Positions 48,512 to 59,339 of a stretch of 64,000 nt of DNA are shown piece after piece. The DNA is from Aristolochia californica (Eukaryota > Streptophyta > Magnoliopsida > Piperales > Aristolochiaceae). The notes beneath the pieces were generated by a model. It had not been told where the DNA came from, made no database searches, and saw nothing but the letters and a program-made list of their open reading frames with translations. Where the stretch lies: contig JARWKL010000010.1 in assembly GCA_029961685.1 (NCBI GenBank), positions 2,418,001 through 2,482,000 on the forward strand, given 5' to 3'. Position 1 is the first letter of the stretch; each line of letters opens with the position of its first letter. The translations under genes and the position numbers were made by a program.

Positions 48512-49834
48512 ATGCCCTTCTCTTTATCATGTCTTCCTCGTCCTCTCAGAGTTTTAAGAAAACTACCCGAATTAGATGAAATATTACGGGGTCATTGCTT
48601 TTCAGGGAAGCTAGCCGAAGCTGTTGAGATCTTATGCTTCAGAGGCTCACGGGTAGATCCACAAACCTACGCTTTTCTCTTGCAAGAATGCATAAACCGG
48701 AAAGACGTGTTCCGGGGACGGAGAATTCATGCGCAAATGATAACCGTTGGGTTTTCGCCGGATCAGTATCTGATGAATAAATTGATCATTCTTTACGCAA
48801 AGCATGGAGATATGGGCACGTCCAGTTACCTATTCGATAAAATTCGCGACAGAAATTTGATTTCTTGGAATGCTATGATTTCAGGTTATGTACAGAAGTG
48901 TCTTGATCAAGAGGGTCTTAGTCTCTACTACCAAATGAGAGGACTTGGTTTGGAGCCGGACCAATTCACTTTTGCTTCGGTGTTTAGAGCCTGTGCCAGT
49001 TTGGCAACACTAGAGCAGGGGAAGCGAGCGCATGCTGTTATGATCAAGGTCCAAACTAGAACCAATGTGGTTGTTAATAGTGCATTAGTTGATATGTATT
49101 TTAAATGTAGTTGTCCCCTAGATGGCCGTCTAGTTTTTGATAAATCCTTGGAGAAGAATGTGATTACATGGACGGCCCTAATATCAGGTTATGGCCACCA
49201 TGGGCGAGTACAAGAGGTCCTGAGTGTCTTTCAGCAGATGCTTGAAGAAGGCTGCAGGCCAAATTATGTTACTTTTGTTGCAGTTCTTTCAGCTTGTAGC
49301 TATGGTGGGCTTATTGATGAAGGCAAAAGATATTTCTCATGTATGACCAGAGAATATAACATTAGGCCAGGAGTGGAACATGTTGCGGCTATGGTCGACC
49401 TTTTGGGGCGGGCAGGAAGGCTGGATGAGGCATATGAGTTTGTGAAGAGGTCACCATCTTGTGGTCACTCACAAATTTGGGGAGCTTTGCTTGGTGCTTG
49501 TGGGGTTCATGGAAACGTAGAGCTGCTGAAGATTACTGCAAAAAGATTCTTTAACTTGGATATAGAAAATGCTGGAAAATATGTTGTACTGTCAAATGCT
49601 TATGCTTCCTTCGGTTTATGGGAAAATGCTTCGGATGTGAGAGAAACGATGAAGGGACTGGGAATGAAAAAGGAGCCAGGTTGTAGTTGGATTGAGGTAC
49701 AAAGCAAGGTTCATAGTTTCTGTGTTGGAGATAATTCTCATGAACGGATTAAGCAGATCTATGATATCATCAAGGAATTGGATCCAATGATGAAGGATTC
49801 TGGTTATGTTCCAGAGCAACTCATTCAATGGTGA
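48512..49834 (+). CDS. PLS-type pentatricopeptide repeat protein with E-like C-terminus
   Basis: An intronless frame of 440 residues. From about residue 50 it consists of PPR motifs of P, L and S types: TYAFLLQECINRKDVFRGRR, NKLIILYAKHGDMGTSSYLF, NLISWNAMISGYVQ, FTFASVFRACASLATLEQGK, NVITWTALISGYGHHGRVQE and TFVAVLSACSYGGLIDEGKR. It ends in an E-type extension (WGALLGACGVHGNVEL, KYVVLSNAYASFGLWENASD, KKEPGCSWIEV). Such proteins go to mitochondria or chloroplasts and specify C-to-U RNA editing sites or other RNA processing. There is no DYW deaminase domain: the frame stops right after MKDSGYVPEQLIQW, where E+/DYW proteins would continue. The stop lies within a 127-bp tandem duplication, so the truncation may be secondary. 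Similar to Arabidopsis At4g16470 (from memory). The N-terminus could be a weak targeting peptide. Confidence 0.9.
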   Translation: MPFSLSCLPRPLRVLRKLPELDEILRGHCFSGKLAEAVEILCFRGSRVDPQTYAFLLQECINRKDVFRGRRIHAQMITVGFSPDQYLMNKLIILYAKHGDMGTSSYLFDKIRDRNLISWNAMISGYVQKCLDQEGLSLYYQMRGLGLEPDQFTFASVFRACASLATLEQGKRAHAVMIKVQTRTNVVVNSALVDMYFKCSCPLDGRLVFDKSLEKNVITWTALISGYGHHGRVQEVLSVFQQMLEEGCRPNYVTFVAVLSACSYGGLIDEGKRYFSCMTREYNIRPGVEHVAAMVDLLGRAGRLDEAYEFVKRSPSCGHSQIWGALLGACGVHGNVELLKITAKRFFNLDIENAGKYVVLSNAYASFGLWENASDVRETMKGLGMKKEPGCSWIEVQSKVHSFCVGDNSHERIKQIYDIIKELDPMMKDSGYVPEQLIQW

Positions 49835-49974
49835 ATATGGATCTGGCTGTGTTGGAGATAATTCTCATGAACAGATTAAGTAGATCTATGATATCATCAA
49901 GGAATTGGATCCAATTATGAAGAATTCTGGTTATGTCCCAGAGCAACTCATTCAATGGTGAATATGGATCTGGA
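49721..49974 (+). repeat. 127-bp tandem duplication over the PPR gene's 3' end
   Basis: TGTGTTGGAGATAATTCTCA begins at 49721 and again at 49848. Each copy runs through ...CATTCAATGGTGAATATGG and has its own TGA. The second copy has TAG in place of the CAG codon at GATTAAG(C/T)AG. Few differences suggest a recent event. Confidence 0.93.
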
Positions 49975-50061
49975 TAGTTATTTCATTACTAGATAGTTCT
50001 AAAGTTTACAGATAAAAATAAAGTACTGCAGAGTACTATTACCCATTGTCCATATATTTTA
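49975..50061. other. Short spacer
   Basis: AT-rich sequence between the PPR gene duplication and the LRR fragment; nothing recognised. Confidence 0.4.
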
Positions 50062-50304
50062 CTACATAACAGTATTTCTCATGGAACTGACTTCAGCTAG
50101 TCTCATGATGTTTAGGTGTAAAAGCTCAGGTGCCTGAGTGAAATTTGGGATGAGACCTGAAAAATTGTTATTTAAGATATCTAAGCCTTGGAGATTCTTC
50201 AGATTTCTTAGTGAAGTAGGGATTTCCCCATGAAGCAAATTACTACTCAAATGCAATGTGGTCATGCTTGTGCAGTCTGCTAGTGACTCAGGTATGGTGC
50301 CCAC
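50062..50304 (-). pseudogene. Leucine-rich repeat fragment (receptor-like kinase/protein type)
   Basis: The 80-codon frame carries plant extracellular LRRs: GTIPESLADCTSMTTLHLSS, then GEIPTSLRNLKNLQGLDILN, then LIPNFTQAPELLHLNI, with the LxGxIP signature. It resembles the ectodomain of receptor-like kinases or receptor-like proteins. There is no signal peptide, transmembrane segment or kinase nearby. Upstream (minus) it is cut by a segment rich in GAGCTCGG-type words like those at the ends of the hAT-like element at 58.7 kb. It is probably a fragment of a gene moved or broken by transposition. Confidence 0.72.
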
Positions 50305-50319
50305 GATGATTTTACTTTT

Positions 50320-50570
50320 ATTTCTCTTGTGGCATCGAACCGAGCTGGTTCACCAATAGTTCGAGCTCGGCTTGGCATCGGTTTGGTTTGGATCGATTTA
50401 TCTTGTACTTGAACTCAAGATCAAGGTTGTCCTCATTAAAGTAAGCGACTTGAACTTGAGCAAGCAATGGTTCGATTCACGAGCTTGTAAGTTAGCTCAT
50501 TTACTTAACCTTCAGTGCTTCGGGGAATCGAGGATTCAAGACTCAGGAAAATTGGGAGTTTGTTCAGTCT
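50320..50570. mobile_element. Fragment related to hAT-like element ends
   Basis: GTGGCATCGAACCGAGCTGG, TTCGAGCTCGGCTTGGC and CGAGCTTGTAAG words match the style of the subterminal regions of the element at 58716-61248 (GGTGGCTTCGAACCAAACC, GAGCTCGGTT). No terminal TAGGGG, second end or target duplication was found, so it is only a fragment. Confidence 0.4.
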
Positions 50571-51395
50571 TCTCCTCTCCACTCTCCGGTCTTCCTGAAC
50601 GAACAATAACTATTGAGAGCATTGATTTCTTTCTTAATTTTGATGATAATAAATTTAATTGAGTTAGCAATTGTAATTCTAATATTTCAAATACATTTCC
50701 TTCAAGACACAAACTTCAAAGGTCTAGCGAACTCTAAATGAGTCGGTCAGGGTTTATCATCTTTTAAATTAAGTTGCTTGAAGTTGGAATTGAAACCACC
50801 TCAACTTTCAACTCCTCAAGTAATGTAATTCAAAACAAAGTAATCTTACGCCATCAAAGATTCAAAAATTCAAAACCCACCTTCAGCATTGGCCTGACTC
50901 CTGTTTACGTTTGAGATTTTTGATACATCTTTCATTGATGACCAGCTACTCGAGTCTGTGCGACCCGTCTTCCTCATCCTCCTCTGTTCTCTCCATTTCA
51001 GGCATACTTCTCTCGGTTGGGTGTGCTCTCTTCAACTTCGGATTTCCCTCCCAAAGCAGTGGCTGGGGCTGAGAGGGGGAGACCCACTCTCTTCAAACTC
51101 AAAGGTCTTCAAATCCCTTTTTTGAAAACTCCGTCCAATTTAAACAGAAAATTGCGTCTATAACTCGATTTCGCTCCCATGCCATCCATTTCCACTATGA
51201 AATTCCTTCTCTCTTCTCTGCGTTCCTCCCCTTTCTCTGAAACCCTAATTCCCTTTAGCTCTCACCAAAATTATTCACGACAATTTTCTCCAAACCATCC
51301 ATCTCATCTATGCGGACCTGACTGTATCTGCGATCCTCTCCCGTTTCTTTTACCACCTTTCTTTCTCAACTAACACCATTTTTAACAGTAACGAT
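50571..51395. other. Possible LTR fragment, then upstream region of the TK pseudogene
   Basis: Near 50625-50720 TTAATTTTGATGATAATAAA and following bases resemble the start of long Copia LTRs. From 51179 a 64-codon Ser/Pro-rich frame may be the remains of an N-terminal organelle-targeting region of the thymidine kinase, but it is in another frame and ends in a stop. Confidence 0.4.
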
Positions 51396-53830
51396 TTGCC
51401 TATGGAAACTACTTCGCCTTCCGGGGAGATGCATGTCATTGTGGGGCCGATGTTTGCCAGGAAAACCACTACTCTACTTCGACGGCTGCAGTCCAAGTGC
51501 GATTATGGCAGGTTCATTTCCTCTCTCTCATGGATGTTTTTTAGTTTTTTGTTCTTTATGAAGCTCATTTTATGCCACTTGTGGAATATACTATACTGAT
51601 GTAGAGTAGAACTGCCTTCAATTTTGGTTTTTGGAAATAATATCTATTGATTCCCATTTTTTTTCAAGTTCTTTGTTTTTCGTATATTCAAGATAGTGAT
51701 CGGGGGACTAACAGAATGCTTTAATTTTTTCTTAAAATTATCTCTCCTGCAGAAAAGTGTCAGTAATAATATCTAACAAGGATATACGACATTGCTTGGA
51801 TTCAGTCGTCAATGCCTTGCTGGGCCTTATCGGATCTTACTACATTTAAACTGAAACTTGGTGCTGAGGATTATGAACAGGTATTCATTCCCAAACAAAA
51901 GTTCCACCTGATTATCTTATAAATATTTCCTAAAAATGAGCAATAGTTGTGTGATTGCCTCTTTCTTTCATTCTTTCATTCTTTCTTGTTACCCCTCTGC
52001 TTTGAGTCTCTTATTATGTTGTAATATAAATGATGCCCAACCTACCTAAATCTGCATGATATAGTGGAGGCTGTTGGCTAGAAACAAGTGACTGCTTTAG
52101 GCAGCTGAAGTCTTGAATGGAGCGAACATAGTTGCGTTGATTAGAAATTAGAGCCTGCATTTGTCTGGTGTCTATATGCTTTATTTGATGACACATGTTG
52201 GGATCTCAGACAGTTTTCATTGTCCTTTTATGTCATTAAATTAAAATTGCAGATGATCTCAGCAGTTCAATTGTATTAGTTAGGAATAAGCAATATTGCT
52301 AGTAATCTTAATCAAAGGTGGCCTTGATCATGCATACATGCCACTGAGCTTCTGAATTATTTTTTCTGTTGCAGGTGGAATGGGTTATTTTCTGTAGACA
52401 TTGTGAGAAATCAGTTTAAATGTGCTTGTGCTGTGGAAGTGTTTGTGGGTGTAATCATCAGTAAAAATTCCATGCTCCAACTTAATTCAAAGACCTTACA
52501 TTCAAGAGGAGAAATTTAAGAAGCTCCATGCTGTTGGGGAACACAGCAAGGGTCTTACCACGTTCTTGAGTTACTATATTTGAGTCTTTGGGGTATACTT
52601 TGAGATTATATTCTGTGCCAAGGAGTTGTGCTTGCGGGCTGGTGAACTAGCCCAAAGATGGTGGTTACTTGGTGTTTGTACTCTGTTACCAATGAAATGC
52701 TGTTCTTTACCTGCTAGTTCTATTTCTAGAAGAGCTTATGCAGACATGTGAAAATATTTTTATTTATGTACAGTTCCCTGTTTTTACTTGAATTTTTATT
52801 CCGGCCGGATGTAATAGGGATTGATGATGGTCAATTTTTTGGGGACCTTTACTATTTTCTGCTCTAAAGCTGCTGATTACGATGGCAAGACTGTAATTGT
52901 TGCTAGCCTGGATGGAGATTACTTGAGGTACAGTTCAATATCTATTGTTCACATTTGATGTACAAATCTGTATCATGCTGAGGCTATTAGTCTTGGATAA
53001 ATGTTTGGCTTAAAAGCTTAAGTTACTGATTTTCCTATATGCTTTGTTTATGTTGTGTATTTAACTTTAGATTGGTGGTTTTTTGGGGTTCTTAGAAATC
53101 TGAATGAGTTTACACTATCTTTGTTTGCTCTGTCCTTTTGAACAAAACACCATGAGAATATGAAGCCTAGGAAGAACTAATCCCATAGAAGCAGGGGAGA
53201 GTGGGTCATTTGTCTTTGCTAATCTTGACTGTGGTCTTTATGTTGAACTCATTAATACCCTTGAACTTGTTCATTTTCTTGTCTTCTCATACTGTACTAG
53301 TTTGTATATATTTTCCTGATACATGGAAAGTGAACAATGTGTTGCTGGAGTACACTTATATGTCAAAAATGGTTGATGGAAACTTTTGATTGGAGTTTTG
53401 ATATAACACTTAAGGATTTTAGGAAAGGTGAAACTGTCAAAAGATATCCTAATGCCAGGATATTAGTTCACAATTTTATTTTAGGTCTTGAATTCTGCTA
53501 CCAGGTCTAAGTCATTTTAAAATTTTGACTTGCAGAAGGAACTTTGGCTCAGTTCTTGATAGAATTCCCCTTGCTGACTCTGTAACGAAGTTAGCTGCTC
53601 GCTGTGTGCGCTGTGGTAAGCGAGCTTTCTTTACATTGAGAAAAACAGAGTAGACCCAGGCAGAGCTCATTGGGTGGGCTGATGTTTACATGCCAGTCTG
53701 CTGATGTCACTATGTTAGTGGGCAAGTGGTTATTGAAGCAGAAAAAAATGTTCTTGAATCTCAGAAGATGGTGTGCTCCAGTGCCCCGGAAGCAGCTGCA
53801 GTGCCTATTTAGAGTCTGATCTATCAGCTA
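51396..53830 (+). pseudogene. TK1: Thymidine kinase (TK1-type) pseudogene
   Basis: Remains of the exons of a TK1-type thymidine kinase (salvage phosphorylation of thymidine to dTMP). Exon 1 (51396-51511) encodes [20 protein letters not shown]; the Walker A, normally GPMFxGKT, has Arg for the second Gly. Exon 2 (51753-51880) begins VSVIISNKDIRH, then loses frame where the family has a THDG segment, and resumes CWALSDLTTFKLKLGAEDYE. Exon 3 remnant (about 52805-52927) has IGIDDGQFFGDLYYF (family DEAQFF), a one-base shift, and DYDGKTVIVASLDGDYLR; its 5' splice acceptor seems lost. Exon 4 (from 53536) has [20 protein letters not shown], the zinc-site [16 protein letters not shown], then an in-frame TAG (53651) and later stops. 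Splice sites of exons 1, 2 and 4 are still GT/AG. The gene is certainly non-functional; exon-intron structure shows it is not a retrocopy. Confidence 0.9.
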
Positions 53831-54386
53831 TTATTACAGAGTGAATTTTAAGTGTTAGAGCTTTTGATTTAGGCCTGCACAGTATGAAAACAATCTATGG
53901 AATGCTTTAATACTCTGCTATGTATATTATATATGTAATATATTCATCTTGTATCCAAAGAGAGAGAGAGAGATCGCGTCACTTTATGTGATTCAATTGC
54001 TCTACCACAAGAATGCTATTTCAAATATATTTTCACATTCAAGACCATATTTATGCATCATACAACCTTTTTTGGCAGCTGATATTGTTGAATAATGTGC
54101 AGAGCAGAATTTTTGGTTCTGTTTACAAGTCTAGTGTAATCTGTTCTTGAAATAAGCTGTTCATGCAATTAATTATGATTTAGATGCTACTTAGGCGAAC
54201 AAATATGTGTCAGCATTTGTAAATGTTGAGAAGATTCAAGTCTTTATTTGATGGCTAGGGTGGAAAGGTTTAGGTTGTATGGACAGGCCAATGCGGAGTA
54301 TGTATGGCTTATGTTAATCTAATCAAAATTGTAATAGGATCAGCTATCCAACAGCCATTTACAAGCTTGACCTTGTTTGCATGTTT
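53831..54386. other. Spacer between TK pseudogene and NPH3 gene
   Basis: AT-rich with a short GA run near 53960. The right end is probably the 3' untranslated region of the minus-strand NPH3 gene. Nothing else recognised. Confidence 0.45.
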
Positions 54387-57175
54387 TTAATGATCATACG
54401 TATCATGCAAATGTTGGATCTTTCTACATGGGCTGGTTCCTTGTGAAAACCCTGAATCCACCTGTTTTCTCTTTGATTTGCTGCTGCTGAACATGGTTAG
54501 CCTTTGAAAGATCTTCAACAACCTACTTGCATATTTTCTCTGTGAAGCCCAGTTCACTGAACCAATGCAAGTGGTAACTTGTGGCACAGGCTTTGCCTTC
54601 TTCCTCAGCGATCTTTTCTCGAGCAACCTGAAGCTTTGTGCTGTCTTCTGCTCTGGCCCCTTTGAGATATGCTGCCACTGCAGGTTTTTCTTCAAGGATA
54701 CGAGTTCTTGCTCCAGGCTTTGAATCCGAAAACTTGTGGATTCATAGTCCTCTTTCCTCTGCAGATTGAGATCCTTTTCCTGCAAGAAACTTAAGGTGCC
54801 ACTAGCGGATTCTGCCCCATCTCTTTTGTATGGGCTCTCTGCCATCTGTTGGCTTTTGGGGTTCTGGCATCCTGAGCCTGAAAGACTTCCGGAATTATCA
54901 CTAAATTGTGCAAATCGAAAAGAATCTGAGTAGTCTTTGAATGCTTGGTGGGTGTTTAACTGCTGAACAAAGAGGGCCTGGACTATCATGCGGAGTGGCA
55001 TTAACTCGTTTTGAACTGCTTGGATGCAGGTGTCCTGTGACAGCTTCTGGCAGTTGAGGTATTTGCAGACTGAAGCCTTCTCTTCCTGTGATATTTGTGG
55101 ATGTGCCTAATTATTCAAAGTGTCCAAAATACAAAAATGAAGACAAATAAGTTAGCTAGAAAAAAAATCAGCTAAAATTGAAGCAGTAAGAGGGCTGAAG
55201 TTGTTTTAGAGCTTACAAATAAGAAAATACTCATAGCTTTATAGAGATGATCATGTGTCTGCCTATCTGACATTTGCACAATTTCTATAAGCTCTGTGAA
55301 CCTTTTAGGCCCTATTTTTGAATCAACAGCAATTTTGGAAAGATATCCATCCCATAGCTCAGCTACAACAGAGTTGTTAACTGAAGGTGTCCGACCTTTC
55401 TCTGAATTGGATAATACTGAGGAAGAAACTATTTTCTCCATTGTCAGTAACTCTATGCTAGATGCAATGGACTCTTTATCATTGGCAGGGAGGAGAAAAT
55501 CATCCACTTGTGCAAAATGGAGCAAAGACGTGACATTATCTTTTAGCTTGTTCTTACTGGCAGCACTTAATCCCAGGTTCAGAGCATTTGAAAGCAAAGC
55601 AAGGTAAAATCCAACTGGAATCACTCTACTTGCCTTCTCCCCCTGTGGAAGTAACTCAATTATTCCTTGCAGAATCAAAGAAACCATGCTTACCACATCC
55701 TGTTGTTCATTGTGGTCTCCCATGTTCTCCCAAAACTGGTGAGTTTTCTTTGATAATACCCATTTATTGGCATAGAATGCAATCAATGGACTAACATATT
55801 TTTCCTTCATTCCCTGTCTTCTCAAGGATCCAATTATCCTCTTGAAGAATCCAAATGGTAGAGCTGTGAGGTCTTTGATCCATAGCTCCTGACGGGCTAT
55901 CTCCTTTACTTTGTCACAATTCCAAGGCTGCCCAGCCAAAGCCTGTAAGGTGATCACTGGCCAGTCTCTTCTCTGTTCCGGGTCAAGAATTTCCATGCAA
56001 GCCATAAAAGCTAAGGATTCCACACAACGACTCACGATTAGAAGGTCTTCAGCCCACGGAAGCAAACTTTGGCATTTTTGAAGAACAATTACAGTATCAT
56101 TCCAACTCTGTAGAACCACTTGGTTCAGGTAGAGGTCTGACCTTTCAATCAGATTGCCTGAACTGTAATCCTCTGTCATTTCAAGAAATTCAGATGCACA
56201 ACGGAGGGCTGTGACATTAAAAGGATCAATTGGAAGAGAAGAAGTGTAGCTAAACAGCGCAATCATCTCAAAGGTTTCTGATCCTCCAGGGAAATTATCA
56301 GGTAATTCAAAATCAAGTGATTCTTTCAGTATCCTTCTGAAGTATCCGCTCTTAGAACACAACGGATGCTGGCACATAAAAGGAAAAAGGTTAGGTAGTT
56401 AAGTTTTACATGGTAGCTTCTTAATTTTCTGACTTCTTTACCTTATTATGCTTGGACGTTTTCCAAAAAAACTTCTAAAAACCAATCAAATAAAGTGGTT
56501 TTGGAAACATCTACTCAAGTTTTAATGTTCTTTAAGCCTCAAGATCTTCACATCAAACTTGTTTCTCTTGTCTGCTGATATCGATGATCACAGACATAGA
56601 AGAGAAGGCAAAGTAGGAAAAAAGAGGAAGAATTAGAATCTAATCACTCTTCTCCCCACCTAGAGCACTAGGAAGATATGCCACCTATGAGAAGCTAAGA
56701 AGTGGAATACTAAAAACCATTTTATCATAAATATTTATTTATTAACTTTCCCATGTTTAACTCCTTGGAGACAAAAAGGGAAAAGATAGATGAGACAGAA
56801 AATAAATTCAAACAATTACACTATTTTTTTCTTTCCCACACTTCTGCATTAAAGATTTGGCAATTAAAGAAAACAAACTGAAAAAGAAGGAAAAAATCAT
56901 CTTTCCCATTTCTCTTTACCTTGTGTAGATTGAAGATCTTGTCCTTAACTATTACATGAACTGATGCAGGTAAACCAGTTTCTTGACTCCTGAAAGGTAA
57001 AAAGCTTACAAACTAAGTCGAGAATCCTGTGAAAGTCAAGACTGAAGAAACAAATATTCAACGAGAAAAGGAGCGAATACCATGCAACTGCTTTTATCCT
57101 GAGCAACTCCCTTACTGTTTGGCATGACAGAGGACTCAAAACTAAAGAACTCCCTCTGGAACTTGCGAAATCCAT
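54387..57175 (-). CDS. BTB/POZ-NPH3 domain protein, four exons
   Basis: Exons 57175-57081, 56989-56920, 56368-55217 and 55106-54387 join in frame to 678 residues with GT-AG introns. The BTB/POZ domain (about residues 37-130) includes LPASVHVIVKDKIFNLHKHP and CSKSGYFRRILKE with LPDNFPGGSETFEMIA. The NPH3 domain (about 215-480) includes ELWIKDLTALPFGFFKRIIG, LYKAMSIFLFAHPQISQEEK and CKYLNCQKLSQD with ELMPLRMIVQALFVQQL. The tail has a coiled coil (RIQSLEQELVSLKKNLQW) and a basic Ser/Lys-rich end. NPH3/RPT2-type proteins act as plasma-membrane-associated adaptors, some for CUL3 ubiquitin ligase in phototropin and auxin signalling. This one resembles Arabidopsis At5g48130 (from memory), whose role is not established. 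The first ATG is used; the sequence before it shows no in-frame similarity. It looks intact. Confidence 0.92.
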
Positions 57176-58715
57176 TAGACCCTTGAGCTTTCAAAATTCA
57201 TATAGCTCAATCACAGCAGGAGCAGACCTTCCTCCTGGGAAGCATATGCGTATTGCAGAAAGGAAGAAAAAACTTTAGGTACTCATCAATGAGCTTCAAC
57301 CTAGGCAGAATTATCAAACAACTCGTCTTAAGGAAACAGATGACTATGTCAACAGAGCTTCTGGAACTCGATACTGTAAAAAAAAAAACCTGAAAAGGTG
57401 GTAGGTTATCAGTTAAACTCACCCTTCGATGAAGTCAAGACTCCAGCAAATATTTTATGGTACAGGACCTTACGAGTGAACTGTAATAAATGAGTGCACA
57501 CGAATGGAATTTGGATCCAGAATTCAAGGCAGCTAAAGCGTTCTTGAACCTTGAGAAGTTGAAATCCATGGCTTTTTTTGAGCCAATTGGAGAATAGAAA
57601 AACCAGACAAATATGAACTGCACTAGAAACTTATTGTGAGAAGTGCGTGAGAAGCACGGAATCCTCCCAATATTTGAAAAATAAAACTCCCTTTTCATAC
57701 TAACTCGTTTCATGATGTAGACTCATCAAGATGAACGGGTTGGATGACCTCAGGCCAGCACCAACGGCCCTTGAAGCTTCTAAGACGCTTCGCCTATGAA
57801 GAATAACTGGGAGGACTTTTGATCTCTCTCGGCGTGCCAGAGAACACATCACATGGCCCTTTAGAGCCCTCGACGGCACGGCTTCGGAAAAAAGGGAGCG
57901 TTTTGGGTAGACGAGTCGGTGATTGCTTTCTCCCACAATCTCCATCTCCACAAGGAAACATTTTTGTAGCCATGGAGCAGACCAAGGTAGTGTAACCCCT
58001 ACTCAGACCATCTCGTCTCTACAGAAATCTATGGTGGGTCACTCGAGTTGGATCAATTTTCCCCGAGTCCAAGAACAGATTCACAGGAACTCTGTACAGA
58101 GTATCAGGGAGAGTGAAACCCAGATTCACAGACAGTGAAACCATGGCTTGAGATAGATGAATTTTGGATGAGTAGACTTGGTTTAAGAAAGTAGAGGAAA
58201 TGACCGAAGCCTACTTATTTGATACTTTATTGCTTTTCATTCTCTCTATTGATGTCAGTGACAACTAGACTTGCCATAGAAGCAATACATTCCCCCAAAG
58301 GTGGAATTATTTGAAGTAAAATAGTCTGGATATGGATTTTTTTTGGTTTGACCAGTGAAGATATCAATAGTAATGTCTCTTTGGATCTGGTGGCTCTTCA
58401 ACCTACAATTCCTTCTAGACATTCCGCTTCCAGTCTGCATCAGAAAGAGTTGATCAAAATTCTGATTTACTATTTGAACAGTTCCTTTAATTTATTGCCA
58501 TGGAAAGGAACTCCCTCATGTCTGGTTTGGAAAAGGTATGAAGAAAGAGCTCCTAGTAGTCGTGTGAGTTCTCTATGAATCTCGAAGTTTTGTTTGGTTT
58601 TTATTTATATTTTTCTCTTTTGGAGTTTTGGTTATAATGTTTTATGTTGAATTGAATCTTTGATGGGATATTAAGTTTCTGTTACTTAAATTCGTTCTAT
58701 ATCTACCTTTGTGTC
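57176..58715. other. Upstream region of the NPH3 gene and intergenic
   Basis: The first part is likely leader/promoter of the minus-strand NPH3 gene. Minus-strand frames at 57435-57985 and plus-strand frames at 57923-58578 have no recognised domain. No transposon termini were found before 58716. Confidence 0.4.
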
Positions 58716-58895
58716 TAGGGGTGGCTTCGAACCAAACCGGCTCGGTTCAATTTGTTATCTCTCAAGCTCAAGTTCCGAAATCGACTCGTTTAAATTAACG
58801 AGCTGAGCTCAACAGAAGCTAGGTTTGGTTTGTCAGCTTACGAACCGGCTCGAGGTGAGTCGGGATCAGGGGAGTGGGAGCGTGAGCGAGAGTGA

Positions 58896-58918
58896 GGGGG
58901 GGGGGGGGGGGGGGGGGG
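58896..58918. repeat. Homopolymer tract of 23 G
   Basis: Uninterrupted run of 23 G within the hAT-like element, just before its GC-rich block. Confidence 0.95.
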
Positions 58919-58960
58919 TGCGGATTTCCTCCCCTCATTACCGCCGAGCCCCTCCCATCG

Positions 58961-59185
58961 ACAACTGCTTGTCGGCCACCTCTGTGGCCGTCCGTTCAAT
59001 TTCTTCCTGTCCTCGTCGTCGCCTCTATTTCCGTCACCATCACCTCCCGTCGGCTGTTGTTGCCGCTTCTATCGCCGTCAACAGTTGCTCGCCGACCGCC
59101 TCTGTGGCCGTCCGTTCGATTTCTTCCTCTCCTCGTTGTCGCCTCTGTTTTCGTTGCCGTCGCTTTCGTCACCGCCCCTTCTATT
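58961..59185. repeat. GC-rich 120-bp tandem duplication in the hAT-like element
   Basis: TCTGTGGCCGTCCGTTC occurs at 58981 and 59101 and the similarity extends on both sides. Open frames exist on both strands in this block, a result of the biased composition. It may be a captured piece of host DNA, but no protein family was recognised. Confidence 0.75.
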
Positions 59186-59339
59186 ACCATCTCCTCTGTC
59201 GTAGTCGTTATCCCTGACGACAGGTTCTCCTCGGTGCCGTAACCCTCTTCCCTCCGCATCATCTTGGCGGAAAACCAGAACCAATAAATTTAGGGAAGAA
59301 ATAATATCTCCCCTCCCCAACGCGAAGATGATTTCGCAC

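Noticed and set aside
57435..57985. Minus-strand frames upstream of the NPH3 gene as an extra gene
   Set aside because: No domain, and their position fits leader/promoter sequence.
58825..59320. Several overlapping 80-130-codon frames in the hAT-like element
   Set aside because: Explained by the G tract and GC-rich tandem duplication; no family match and frames on both strands.
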